Shown: positions 1 to 8,129 of the stretch, in pieces
Position numbering within the stretch: position 1 is the stretch's first letter
Layout: each line of letters begins with the position of its first letter
Origin: a virus
Virus record (IMG/VR): IMGVR_UViG_3300025652_000027
Coordinates: 1 to 32,292 of that record
Strand: one strand, 5' to 3'
Length of the DNA stretch: 32,292 bases
Position numbers and translations under genes: made by a program
The notes under the pieces: model-generated
What the model was told of the DNA's origin: nothing
Databases searched by the model: none
Seen by the model: only the letters and a program-made list of their open reading frames with translations

Positions 1-127
1 CTGAGTGGATGATGCAGATTAGACCTATAATAGTAGATGAAGATTTCACTATACTTTGTGGTAATATGAGATACCGAGCTTGTATTGATTTAGGTTATAA
101 GAAAGTTTGGACTAAGCAATATGTTAC
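1..127. repeat. Left copy of the 127-bp exact terminal direct repeat
   Basis: Bases 1-127 are identical to 32166-32292. The repeat lies inside a ParB-like gene whose reading frame runs straight through the junction, so joining the ends restores one continuous gene. A repeat of exactly 127 bases matches a common maximum k-mer of short-read assemblers and is best read as an assembly overlap of a circular or circularly permuted genome, not as a biological terminal repeat. Confidence 0.93.
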
Positions 128-464
128 TCTTACAGAAGAGCAAAAGAATGAGCTGATTCTGAAAGATAATATTAGTAGTGGAGATTGGGCAGAGGATATG
201 TTAGAGGCTGAGTGGAAAGATACTGCATATAAAAAATGGATGGGAGCTAACTCCGTATCGTATGATGACCTTGACTATGAGGACTTAGTATTAGATATGG
301 ATAAGATGGAGAGCAATGTTAAGCGTAGCATACACCTAAAGATTAATAACCATAAACAAGAGATTACCGATATGCTTAAATCACTTAGAGATGATGGGGT
401 GTACATAGGTAAGGTCTTTATTGATGCACTAACTAATGAAAAGAATAAACCTTTATCCGATTGA
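1..464 (+). CDS. ParB-like N-terminal domain protein, 3' part (gene continues from 32045)
   Basis: This is the downstream part of a gene that starts at 32045 and crosses the circular junction; joined, it encodes about 194 aa. The N-terminal part carries the ParB/Srx-type fold signature: HPNNPR near the start and CGNMRYRAC (bases about 57-84), the equivalent of the ParB GxxRxxA box. The C-terminal half is charged and unassigned. ParB-like domains of this kind occur in phages next to terminase and DNA-modification genes, where they may bind DNA or act as nucleases/CTPases. It sits between a second ParB-like gene and the hypermodification genes and overlaps the next gene by 29 bases. Family assignment is good; role is inferred. 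Confidence 0.8.
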   Translation, partial: EWMMQIRPIIVDEDFTILCGNMRYRACIDLGYKKVWTKQYVTLTEEQKNELILKDNISSGDWAEDMLEAEWKDTAYKKWMGANSVSYDDLDYEDLVLDMDKMESNVKRSIHLKINNHKQEITDMLKSLRDDGVYIGKVFIDALTNEKNKPLSD

Positions 465-1218
465 ACACAATGTTAAGATAGGTAATGTATGCGAATACAT
501 AGAGCCTAACATAACAGAAGATTGTTTGTTTTATGTTGATGATGAATTAGTAGGATTCTACATAAGAAACGTAAGTAAATATTCTCAAAAATTACCCTCG
601 TTTTTAGCAATAGCAGACCAAGAGTTCAGAACAAAGAGAGTGCCGAAAAGCACAATGAAGAGGGCATCCGGTTTACACGATGCTGATTCAGAGGTATTAC
701 AATATTCAACCATACTTGGAAGCGTAGCACCAAGACATCATATGAGGCGACCTTACGCTACAATTAGTTCCGTGCATCAAAAGAAGTCAGCAAGACCGTT
801 TATCAAGAGTATGATGCTTACCTGCTTAGAGGGGCAAAAGATAATGAAAGAGATAGCACCTGAGATATATAATAGGCAGATGCAGTTATTCTCTGATGTA
901 CAAGATAAATGGAAGTTTGCAAATATGTACACATCAACAATATCTAACTATAATATATCAGCACCTTATCATATTGATAATGCTAACATTAAAGGTTCGG
1001 TAAATATGATATTCACTAAGAGGAATAATAGTAAAGGTGGTTGCCTAACTATACCGGACTACAACATAACTATTGAGAGTTGTGATAATTCTATGATAGT
1101 ATATCCGGCTTGGAGAAACGTACACGGAGTAACTCCTATTATACCACTTAAAGATGGGGGTTATCGTAACTCACATATATTCTATCCACTTAAAGCATTC
1201 CTCAATGAGCATATTTGA
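436..1218 (+). CDS. 2-oxoglutarate/Fe(II) dioxygenase-like protein, possible TET/JBP-type base oxidase
   Basis: 260 aa. The C-terminal third shows the metal and cosubstrate pattern of the double-stranded beta-helix oxygenases: H179-x-D181, GGCLTIP at 201-207, H230 in VHGVTP, and R244 followed by N-S, which fits the usual HxD...H...R order and spacing. The N-terminal half (VPKSTMKR, MRRPYATISSVH) is unassigned. Phage TET/JBP enzymes hydroxylate the methyl group of thymine or 5-methylcytosine in DNA. No C5-cytosine methylase and no hydroxymethylase was found in this genome, so thymine would be the simpler substrate if the role is right. The next three genes look like later steps of the same pathway. 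Oxygenase fold likely; DNA as substrate is inferred from the neighbours. Confidence 0.62.
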   Translation: MKRINLYPIEHNVKIGNVCEYIEPNITEDCLFYVDDELVGFYIRNVSKYSQKLPSFLAIADQEFRTKRVPKSTMKRASGLHDADSEVLQYSTILGSVAPRHHMRRPYATISSVHQKKSARPFIKSMMLTCLEGQKIMKEIAPEIYNRQMQLFSDVQDKWKFANMYTSTISNYNISAPYHIDNANIKGSVNMIFTKRNNSKGGCLTIPDYNITIESCDNSMIVYPAWRNVHGVTPIIPLKDGGYRNSHIFYPLKAFLNEHI

Positions 1219-2191
1219 TGTTAAAAGTATTAACCGGAATATAGTACGTTGGGAGGACTATCTTTATAAACCTACACCGGTGGAACAGATAGGCGAGATA
1301 TGGTTTAAGAGGGAAGATATGTTTGCACCTTTAGGATATGATGGTGTGAACGGAAGTAAGCTAAGGCAATGTATATGGCTTGTAAATGATTGGGTAAAGA
1401 AGAAGAACATTAGGGGGGTGGTATCCGGTTCCGTAGTTGGTTCTCCACAACACCCTTTCATAGCATCTACTTGTAAGCATTACGGAATAGGATGCTTGAT
1501 AGCTACCGGCTCTAAGAACCATCAAGAACATTTAAATATGCAGATGGCACAAGAGCTTGGAGCTAAGTTCTATGTAGCTAAGATTGGTTATGCAAGAGCA
1601 TTACAGAGTATATCATTTAAGTTAGCTAAGCAGTTAGATAATCACGAGGTATTAGAAACGAATATAACAGTTGATGAAAGACTAAACCCTGCATATAGAA
1701 TAGAAGAGTTCCATAGGGTTGGTGCAGAGCAAGTAAAGAACATACCTAACAATATAGAAACGATTATCATTCCGTGTGGTAGTTGTAATTCTGTTGTATC
1801 TATATTATACGGAATACATTTATTCAAGCCGAAAGGACTTAAGAATATTGTGCTGATGGGCATAGGTAATAATGGTAGCTTCAACATAGATTATATACCA
1901 AGAAGATTGAGTATAATCGGAAAGGTCTTAGGTAAAGATGTACACTCTGATTTTAGCTTCAAGAATGGTAAATATAATATGGTGCATCACAATTTAAACG
2001 GCACCGGTTATTGCACATATTCTGATATTATGCCATACGATTATCACGGCTTAATATTCCATCCTCGGTATGAGGGAAAGTGTATGAATTACATACAAGA
2101 AAACAAAGAAAAGTTTAAGAAATATTGGAACAAAAATACCCTATTTTGGGTAGTAGGAAACAAGCCTATAGCTACAAAGCTATTCGTTTAA
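1205..2191 (+). CDS. PLP-dependent enzyme, tryptophan synthase beta/ACC deaminase-like fold
   Basis: 328 aa from ATG 1205, which overlaps the previous gene by 14 bases; an upstream ATG at 1154 would overlap by 65 and is less likely. The start WFKREDMF followed by VNGSKLRQ is the signature of fold-type II PLP enzymes, with K52 the likely Schiff-base lysine. CGSCNSVVS later in the protein fits the cofactor phosphate-binding loop. In thymidine hypermodification, PLP enzymes rework the amino acid attached to the base, for example by decarboxylation. The location between a dioxygenase and a transferase/kinase pair supports such a job; the actual reaction cannot be read from sequence. A metabolic amino-acid lyase is the alternative. 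Confidence 0.72.
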   Translation: MSIFDVKSINRNIVRWEDYLYKPTPVEQIGEIWFKREDMFAPLGYDGVNGSKLRQCIWLVNDWVKKKNIRGVVSGSVVGSPQHPFIASTCKHYGIGCLIATGSKNHQEHLNMQMAQELGAKFYVAKIGYARALQSISFKLAKQLDNHEVLETNITVDERLNPAYRIEEFHRVGAEQVKNIPNNIETIIIPCGSCNSVVSILYGIHLFKPKGLKNIVLMGIGNNGSFNIDYIPRRLSIIGKVLGKDVHSDFSFKNGKYNMVHHNLNGTGYCTYSDIMPYDYHGLIFHPRYEGKCMNYIQENKEKFKKYWNKNTLFWVVGNKPIATKLFV

Positions 2192-2255
2192 TTTAAGCTA
2201 CAAAAGAAGCTCTCTAAGGAACGAACTACCCTTTGTGGTATATAGTGTTAAGAAA
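2187..2255 (+). promoter_or_regulatory. Bipartite intergenic element, copy 1
   Basis: A 19-base block (TTTAATTTAAGCTACAAAA, 2187-2205) and a 16-base block (ATATAGTGTTAAGAAA, 2240-2255) are separated by 34 bases. Both blocks, at the same spacing, recur at 22718-22786. Each copy begins at the stop codon of the gene before it and precedes the start of the next gene. The spacer is not conserved base for base, although both spacers hold a CTTT. It may be a phage promoter or a regulator site; it does not match the host TAnnTTTG consensus well. Confidence 0.6.
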
Positions 2256-2276
2256 AGAAAGATAAGGAAAACACCT

Positions 2277-3407
2277 ATGGATATGAGTAATACAGAAGCA
2301 CTCTCAGAAAAGCAAGTCATTGGACGTTGGTCTGAAATTAACAAAGAAAATGAGGTCAAAAAGTTAGAGTACGGAATGGACTTTCGACTACCGATTTATC
2401 GTAGAGAAGTGTTCCTTAGATTTTATGAATTTCATCTGAAATATAACGCACACCCGGGAGCAGTTTACTACACATTTGATTACATATTTGATACGTTAGA
2501 ACTTACACAAGAACAAAGATTATGGTTCACTTTTATTAATGGATGTTCACAGAATGTAGTCAGCACATATATGATATTTATTCAGTTTCCTGACCTGCAA
2601 GATATTGATATGTCAGAGCTTAGAAAGTGGTTTAGAGAACACTACACTAAAATAGGTTGGGATACTGATAGACGTTATCACAAAAACGTATTCGAAGATT
2701 GTGTACAGAATTACATAGATGTATTAGGAGGCAGAACGCAAGAAGAGTTATTCTCAGAGTTATGCAATACAGATGATAAGTATAAGAACTTTGGTAGGGT
2801 GTGGTCTTTTGTAATGAACAAATTTTACACATTCGGCAGGTTAGCCACGTTCTCATATTTAGAATATCTTAGGATAGCCGGTCTTAATTTAGATTGTGAT
2901 AGCTTATTCATAGATAATATTACCGGAAGTAAGTCGCATAGGAATGGCTTATGTAAGGTCTTAGGAAGAGATGACTTAGATTGGCATAACAATATTGTAA
3001 AGTATTCTGAGAACACCCTTAAATGGCTTGAGAGAGAGGGTAAGAAGCTACTGCAAGATGCTAACGAAAGAATTAATCATAAAGACGTATCATATTTCAC
3101 ATTGGAATCTACTTTATGTTGTTACAAAGGATGGCATAGAAAGAATAGAAGATACCCTAATGTATACAATGATATGTTTAGAGATAGGATAGTATATGCA
3201 GAAAAGAAGTGGGGCATAAGATTAGATATATTTTGGGATTGCAGACAAGATTGTTTACCGGCTCATCTTCTGATAGAGAATAACCCTAATGATTACGGAA
3301 TCAAACCACAGAAACAAAATCACTATCGTAAGTACGGTGAAGTTATTATGATGGATAGGGAATGGGATTGCTTCGAGAATAAATATAACGAATACATAGA
3401 CAGATGA
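2277..3407 (+). CDS. Amino acid:DNA transferase-like protein (former aGPT-PPlase clade)
   Basis: 376 aa from ATG 2277. A GTG at 2235 would add 14 residues, but those bases belong to a conserved non-coding element, so the later ATG is preferred. The protein is largely helical and aromatic-rich; the stretch TFGRLATFSYLEYLR followed by GSKSHRNGLCKVLGRDDLDW looks like the conserved core of the phage aGPT-PPlase-2 family, later described as amino acid:DNA transferases in the hypermodified-thymidine phages ViI and M6. Those enzymes join an amino acid to 5-phosphomethyl-dU in DNA. The stop overlaps the kinase gene (ATGA), which fits a shared pathway. Family recognised from memory of the motif, without a profile search. 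Confidence 0.62.
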   Translation: MDMSNTEALSEKQVIGRWSEINKENEVKKLEYGMDFRLPIYRREVFLRFYEFHLKYNAHPGAVYYTFDYIFDTLELTQEQRLWFTFINGCSQNVVSTYMIFIQFPDLQDIDMSELRKWFREHYTKIGWDTDRRYHKNVFEDCVQNYIDVLGGRTQEELFSELCNTDDKYKNFGRVWSFVMNKFYTFGRLATFSYLEYLRIAGLNLDCDSLFIDNITGSKSHRNGLCKVLGRDDLDWHNNIVKYSENTLKWLEREGKKLLQDANERINHKDVSYFTLESTLCCYKGWHRKNRRYPNVYNDMFRDRIVYAEKKWGIRLDIFWDCRQDCLPAHLLIENNPNDYGIKPQKQNHYRKYGEVIMMDREWDCFENKYNEYIDR

Positions 3408-3913
3408 ATATATTAATCATAGGTAATTGTGGGGTTGGTAAAACGTGGGTAATGAAGAAGCTCATAGAACAACACAATATGAAGTTAAGAGGCAAATTAG
3501 GGATGTTTAAATTTCACTACAATGAAGATATAACAATAGTAGGGAAATATGATGGTAGCACATTCGAGGGAAGCGATAAATTATCTATGGCAGTAATGAG
3601 AGATGTAGACACATTTAAAACGTGGTGTGATGCAAAGAGTGGTATTGTAGTAGCTGAGGGAGATAGGTTTATGAATAAAAACTACATAGACAAGATGAGG
3701 CCTCTAATAATACAAATACAAGGTAACGGAGAGGCAGGAAGAATAATGAGAAAGAGTGAGCAAACAGAAAGACATTTAAAGGCTATAAATACAAGAGTAA
3801 GTAATATATCAAAACAGTTCGGTATAGTAAAAGTATATGATTCAAATCATTGTCTTAAATTAATCAATAAGCAAATAGATGAAAGAAGAAAGTTACAAAA
3901 AGTTACAAGGTAA
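3404..3913 (+). CDS. P-loop kinase, 5-hydroxymethyluracil DNA kinase-like
   Basis: 169 aa. A Walker A motif GNCGVGKT lies at residues 7-14. It is followed by GKYDGSTFEGSDKLSMAV, VVAEGDRF and an Arg-rich segment (MRKSEQTERHLKAINTR). This arrangement, above all the Y-D-G...G-x-D-[KR]-L-S-M stretch, resembles the kinase domain of phage 5-hmdU DNA kinases, which phosphorylate the hydroxymethyl group so that it can be displaced by an amine or amino acid. In some phages the kinase and a helical domain are fused; here the partner is the separate gene upstream, joined by a 4-base stop/start overlap. The ATPase fold is certain; the substrate is inferred. Confidence 0.7.
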   Translation: MNILIIGNCGVGKTWVMKKLIEQHNMKLRGKLGMFKFHYNEDITIVGKYDGSTFEGSDKLSMAVMRDVDTFKTWCDAKSGIVVAEGDRFMNKNYIDKMRPLIIQIQGNGEAGRIMRKSEQTERHLKAINTRVSNISKQFGIVKVYDSNHCLKLINKQIDERRKLQKVTR

Positions 3914-4247
3914 AAAAGGGCAGTTCTTAGAGGCTCTTACTAAGGCACTTGGCATTGTTACTACTGCATCTAAGATAAGTGGTATAACAAGGCAGTCGCA
4001 TTACCGATGGATGCGTGAAGATGATGAATACAAACAAGCCGTAGATGATATAGATAATATGGTTCTTGATTTTGCTGAGAGCTCATTACATACATTAGTA
4101 GGGGAGAACAATGTACCTGCAACAATATTCCTACTTAAGACTAAAGGTAAAGGTAGAGGATATGTTGAAAGGTCTGATATTAATATTGGCTCGGCAGAAC
4201 GTATTAAGATAGACATAGTTCCTTTTGATGAAGAACCCGAAGATTAA
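3879..4247 (+). CDS. terS: Terminase small subunit
   Basis: 122 aa. Residues about 20-50 form a helix-turn-helix (GIVTTASKISGITRQSHYRW) of the type that reads the packaging site, followed by helices for oligomerisation and an acidic tail that would contact the large subunit. It overlaps the kinase by 35 bases and the large terminase by about 20. No other methionine start lies before the HTH, which supports this start despite the long overlap. Confidence 0.85.
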   Translation: MKEESYKKLQGKKGQFLEALTKALGIVTTASKISGITRQSHYRWMREDDEYKQAVDDIDNMVLDFAESSLHTLVGENNVPATIFLLKTKGKGRGYVERSDINIGSAERIKIDIVPFDEEPED

Positions 4248-5547
4248 ACTATTTAAGAAGCAGTTAGAGTGCTTTAGATACCTTGAGGATGATGTTACTA
4301 CTGAGGTCTTATTTGGTGGTGGTGCAGGAGGTAGTAAAACCTTTACCGGTTGCCTATGGCAAATAAGTAGGAGGTTAAGATACCCGGGAACAAGGTCTGT
4401 AATAGGCAGGTCTAAATTAAAGAATCTTAAAGCCACTACACTAAACACATTCTTTGAGGTAGCACAAGAATATTGTGGACTCACTCCGGATGTTGATTTC
4501 AGATATAATGCATCTGATAGCACAATCACATTCTACAACAAATCAGTAATATACCTTAAAGACTTATTTCTATATCCATCAGACCCATTGTTTACTTCAT
4601 TAGGTGGGTTAGAGATTACGGATGCCTTTATAGATGAATCTGCTGAGGTAACAGAGAAAGCAGTAAACGTACTTAATAGTCGTATTAGATATAAGTTAGA
4701 TGAGTATAATCTGATACCTAAAACATTGCTCACTTGTAACCCATCAAAAGGGTGGTTGTATAGCAAGTATTATAAGCCATCATTAGCTAACGACTTACTA
4801 CCATATCAAAAGTTCGTTAAATCACTTGTAACGGATAATAAGGCTATATCTAAACACTACCTAAAACAATTAGAGAAGTTAGATAAGATAAGTAAAGAGA
4901 GGTTACTATTCGGTAATTGGGAATACGTAGATGATGATGCTTTATTATTTGAGTATAATAGCCTACAAGATATGTTTACTAATTCATATGTGCAGGGTGG
5001 TACTAAATATATTACCTGCGATGTAGCTCGGCTTGGAGCTGATAAGAGTGTGATTATATTATGGGATGGTCTTAGAGCTGAGAAGATTGAAAGTATAGAC
5101 AAAAACACTATACCGGAGATAATAGCCAAAATCGGTAATTTAAGAGCTGAACACAATATACCTAATAGTAAGATAGTGATTGACCAAGATGGTGTAGGGG
5201 GTGGTGTTGTAGATGCCTTTAGTGGGTGTGTAGGGTTCGTTAATGGAGGTAAGGCTCTTAAGAAAGAGAATTATGCTAATCTAAAAACACAATGCTATTT
5301 TAAGTTAGCTGAGTTAGTAAACGAGGGTAAGATATTTATAAAGGATAAGGCATACAAAGATGTTATCATAACTGAGCTTGAAGTTGTGAAGAGAGATAAG
5401 GTAGATAAGGATTCTCAGAAGTTAGCGATAGAGGGCAAAGATATACAGAAACAGAAGCTCGGTAGGAGTCCTGATTATGCAGATGCAATTATGATGAGGA
5501 TGTGGTTTGAGAGCTTCGGCTCGTATGGTGAGTATGCCATAATTTAA
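4228..5547 (+). CDS. terL: Terminase large subunit (packaging ATPase and nuclease)
   Basis: 439 aa from ATG 4228 (a TTG lies one codon earlier). The ATPase domain has Walker A GGGAGGSKT around residues 30-38 and a Walker B-like TDAFIDESAE with D136/E137. The RNase H-like nuclease domain has TCDVARLGADKS, then IVIDQDGVGGG, then GRSPDYADA near the C-terminus, giving three spaced acidic residues for two metal ions. It pumps DNA into the prohead and cuts the concatemer. Length and motif order are normal for the family. Confidence 0.96.
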   Translation: MKNPKIKLFKKQLECFRYLEDDVTTEVLFGGGAGGSKTFTGCLWQISRRLRYPGTRSVIGRSKLKNLKATTLNTFFEVAQEYCGLTPDVDFRYNASDSTITFYNKSVIYLKDLFLYPSDPLFTSLGGLEITDAFIDESAEVTEKAVNVLNSRIRYKLDEYNLIPKTLLTCNPSKGWLYSKYYKPSLANDLLPYQKFVKSLVTDNKAISKHYLKQLEKLDKISKERLLFGNWEYVDDDALLFEYNSLQDMFTNSYVQGGTKYITCDVARLGADKSVIILWDGLRAEKIESIDKNTIPEIIAKIGNLRAEHNIPNSKIVIDQDGVGGGVVDAFSGCVGFVNGGKALKKENYANLKTQCYFKLAELVNEGKIFIKDKAYKDVIITELEVVKRDKVDKDSQKLAIEGKDIQKQKLGRSPDYADAIMMRMWFESFGSYGEYAII

Positions 5548-5574
5548 TAACTTTACAACAAATTAACCTTTGTA
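5548..5574 (+). promoter_or_regulatory. Candidate late promoter 1
   Basis: TAACTTTAC (5548-5556), 11 bases, then CTTTGTA (5568-5574), ending 7 bases before ATG 5582. The same two blocks with the same spacing occur before the scaffold gene at 16281. The downstream block resembles the TAnnTTTG element of Bacteroidota with one extra base. Transcription would start within a few bases of the start codon, giving a leaderless or nearly leaderless mRNA. Confidence 0.6.
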
Positions 5575-5581
5575 ATATAGG

Positions 5582-6190
5582 ATGAAGAAAGAAGTCGAAA
5601 TAATAGTACCGGAAACGTGGTCGGATGTTACCTTAGAAAGATACCAAGATTATACAATTAGGGTATCCGGCTTAGAGGATGAGGATGAGATTGTTCTTAA
5701 CTCTATAAGCACTTTATGTGGCATCCCTATTGATATTGTTAAGAGGTTAAAAATCAGCGATATAAAAACACTATATATCAAGTTATCTAAACTAATATCA
5801 GTACCGGTTAATAAAGAGATATTCTACAAGATAAATATCAAGGGTGTTACGTATGGCTTCCATCCTAATTTAGATGAGATGAGCTTAGGCGAGTTCGTAG
5901 ATTTAGAAGAGCAAACTAAGGATGGTATTGATGGTTTCCATAATGTATTGTCTATACTTTACAGACCTATAACAGAAGAGAAAGGAAGTAACTATAACAT
6001 AGAGCCGTATAACGAATTACACATTAAAAACGCACCTTTATTCAAGGATGTTAGTATTGATGTGGTAAATGGTGTTATGGTTTTTTTTTACACTTTAGGG
6101 AACAAGTGTATCAAGAATTCGAGCCGTTATTTAGAAGCGAATCTAACGAAGTATCTGCAAGGGGTAACTACGGATGGTTTAGTGTCATAG
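5582..6190 (+). CDS. Probable tail assembly chaperone, 0-frame product
   Basis: 202 aa if translation stays in frame. The N-terminal part (ETWSDVTLERYQDY) is well formed, but after the T9 run at 6081-6089 the last 34 codons look unlike a folded domain. The -1 frame at that point is open to 6312 and reads like a conserved phage C-terminus. Tail chaperones of siphophages commonly make two products in this manner (the G and GT pattern). The position before the tail genes agrees. Function is inferred from architecture and context. Confidence 0.65.
   Translation: MKKEVEIIVPETWSDVTLERYQDYTIRVSGLEDEDEIVLNSISTLCGIPIDIVKRLKISDIKTLYIKLSKLISVPVNKEIFYKINIKGVTYGFHPNLDEMSLGEFVDLEEQTKDGIDGFHNVLSILYRPITEEKGSNYNIEPYNELHIKNAPLFKDVSIDVVNGVMVFFYTLGNKCIKNSSRYLEANLTKYLQGVTTDGLVS
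6081..6090 (+). other. T9 slippery run, probable -1 frameshift site
   Basis: Nine T followed by A. In the 0 frame it reads GTT TTT TTT TAC; slipping back one base on T TTT TTT gives TTT then TTA CAC, entering the frame open to 6312. Ribosomal -1 frameshifting, polymerase slippage on the T run, or one T missing from the assembly would all join the two frames. Confidence 0.65.
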
Positions 6191-6312
6191 ATACGTTAGC
6201 AGGAGAGGATATTCTTAGGTTCAACGCAGTAACAGAATTACCCTTTAGGTTATGCTTTATTAAGCTACAATTAATGAAAGATATATCAAGGGAAAAAAAC
6301 AAGAAGAAATGA
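6088..6312 (+). CDS. -1 frame extension of the tail assembly chaperone gene
   Basis: Read from the slip site, this frame gives about 74 residues continuing the upstream protein (joined product about 243 aa from 5582). It includes GNYGWFSVIDTLAGEDILRF and then a TELPF segment, a typical folded, hydrophobic phage C-terminus; it ends in a lysine-rich tail. An ATG at 6106 could start it separately, but that would discard the beginning of the segment. The stop overlaps the next start (ATGA). Confidence 0.62.
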   Translation, partial: LHFREQVYQEFEPLFRSESNEVSARGNYGWFSVIDTLAGEDILRFNAVTELPFRLCFIKLQLMKDISREKNKKK

Positions 6313-7556
6313 TTACATACAACGGCATAATATCATACTTTAAAGAGTTCGCAGATAAGCACCTGCAAATTAATTCATTTACTCAAGGTTCGGCAGATAA
6401 GATTGACCTAAAGAAGATTAATGATTATCCGGTTCTGCATATTGATATTACCGGTACAAGCATACAAGAGAAAACGATTGTATTTAGTGTAGATGTTTAT
6501 ATCATAACGGCATCACAATCAGATGATGAAATAGAGAGGGTAGATGCTCTTTCAAGCACACTAATGATAATGCAAGATTTACGTGCTGAGTTCTACGAGG
6601 GTAAATATATTGTGCCTAAATTATTACTACTAAGAGGTAGTGAAGAATTAGACTGCAATCCTATCGAAGAAAGTTTTAATAATAGAGTGTATGGTTGGAG
6701 TACATCAATGAGCGTAACCGGTATTAACGAGGCTACAAGATGTTCTATTCCTTATCCATTAGAAACAAACTTATTAGAGCAATGGAATGGAGATGAATTC
6801 ATACCACCTTTTGATAGTCCTTTGTTCGGCGATTATTATTGGTATAGTGCTACTGAGCAGGTTCAAGGTAAATTAACATATAATGTACTTAATAATATTG
6901 TAGCCATAGCACCTATAAAGAGTTCTAATTGGCTAACAATTCCTGCAATAGTAACTGACGTTGGGGGTGGTAAGCCTATAAATTATAATCAAGAAAGTCA
7001 AGCTATTAGATTGCAAGGGGAGGGTGCAGATTATAGAATTACTGCATCAGTACAAACACCAACAGAAAGATATACATACGTAGCAGTTAAGCTCAAGAAT
7101 ATTAAATCATTAGATACTGAAAACACATCACTAATTCAAGTGCTTGGAGCAGGATTGACAGATGGAATACACGTATTTATAGGAAGTCCTACCGGTGTAG
7201 AAACGAGAAGAAATAAAATATGCTTAGCTAACAGAGATGAAACATTCGTTTTAGTAGGCGATAATATATCAGATGGTGGTAACGACTACATAAGAGAAGA
7301 AACACTCTCTATAGGCTTAGAAATAGGGGGAGATGATATAAATAGTATGGTAAAGGTGGTAATGAATGGTGAGGTGGTGTTATCATCACAAATACCAACG
7401 GCTCCATTAGACGTAATCTGCATAGGAGATAATGATAATAATACACAAGCAACGTGTTCATTTGATTTTCAAGAGTTATACTTGCATAGGCATACCGGAA
7501 TAGCCTCAAGATTAGATGATTTTATTAAGGTTGTAGATTGGTTAGATTACAGATAG
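6309..7556 (+). CDS. Tail completion-like protein with C-terminal lectin-like domain
   Basis: 415 aa. The first 150 residues (VFSVDVYIITASQSDDEIER and a helix around QDLRAEFYEGKY) look like the alpha/beta tail terminator proteins that sit at the head-proximal end of siphophage tails. From about residue 165 onward the protein is beta-rich with repeated short strands and ends in a helix-like DFIKVVDWLDYR, as in LamG/concanavalin-type domains. The fusion would place a carbohydrate-binding domain on the virion. Both assignments are inferred from composition and position. Confidence 0.5.
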   Translation: MITYNGIISYFKEFADKHLQINSFTQGSADKIDLKKINDYPVLHIDITGTSIQEKTIVFSVDVYIITASQSDDEIERVDALSSTLMIMQDLRAEFYEGKYIVPKLLLLRGSEELDCNPIEESFNNRVYGWSTSMSVTGINEATRCSIPYPLETNLLEQWNGDEFIPPFDSPLFGDYYWYSATEQVQGKLTYNVLNNIVAIAPIKSSNWLTIPAIVTDVGGGKPINYNQESQAIRLQGEGADYRITASVQTPTERYTYVAVKLKNIKSLDTENTSLIQVLGAGLTDGIHVFIGSPTGVETRRNKICLANRDETFVLVGDNISDGGNDYIREETLSIGLEIGGDDINSMVKVVMNGEVVLSSQIPTAPLDVICIGDNDNNTQATCSFDFQELYLHRHTGIASRLDDFIKVVDWLDYR

Positions 7557-8129
7557 ATGGCTCAGATTAACTTAAATAATACTGCAAAGGCTCTTGACTT
7601 ATACGGGAAAGAAGTTATTAAAAGAGCTAAGAGGAATCTTAAGATAAAGAAGAAAGTAGATGGTAAGTGGGTAACCACAGATAACACCGGAAAACTTGGG
7701 GCAGGGCTTTATTATAAACTGACTAAAAAAAGCAATAAGATAAACATCAAATTTGAATCGACTGCTGATTATGGTTACTTTATGGAAAAGGGTGTTCAAG
7801 GAAGATTAAGTACCAAAGCATCCGTAAAGAATTATCCGACCGGAATGACTAAGGCTAAATTCAAAAAAAAGAACTTAGCTGAGGGTGTTATAGAAGATTG
7901 GATAAGGACTAAGAAAGTGAAGCTAAGAGATAAGGACGGAAAGTTTATCCCTATGACTGATTCTAACATTAGAGGTGCATCGTATATGATAGGTAAAAGT
8001 ATTGCAGAGAAAGGTCTTGGAGCAAGGAGTTTTATGGCAGATGCAATAGAACAAACTAAACGTAGATTTGTGGTATCTTTAAAAGAGGGATTGTTAAAAG
8101 ATTTAAGAAACTCAATAGAAGTAAAATAG
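7557..8129 (+). CDS. HK97 gp10-like neck/tail protein
   Basis: 190 aa, starting directly after the previous stop. The pattern YGYFMEKGV in the middle, then a WI helix, a basic RDKDGKF segment and a C-terminal ARSFMADAI helix, is that of the HK97 gp10-like family, which joins head and tail or caps the tail tube. Strongly basic N-terminal half. It lies in the tail block, after the terminator-like gene. Confidence 0.72.
   Translation: MAQINLNNTAKALDLYGKEVIKRAKRNLKIKKKVDGKWVTTDNTGKLGAGLYYKLTKKSNKINIKFESTADYGYFMEKGVQGRLSTKASVKNYPTGMTKAKFKKKNLAEGVIEDWIRTKKVKLRDKDGKFIPMTDSNIRGASYMIGKSIAEKGLGARSFMADAIEQTKRRFVVSLKEGLLKDLRNSIEVK

Noticed and set aside
1-127. Biological direct terminal repeat
   Set aside because: Length exactly 127 and placement inside a gene fit an assembly overlap better.
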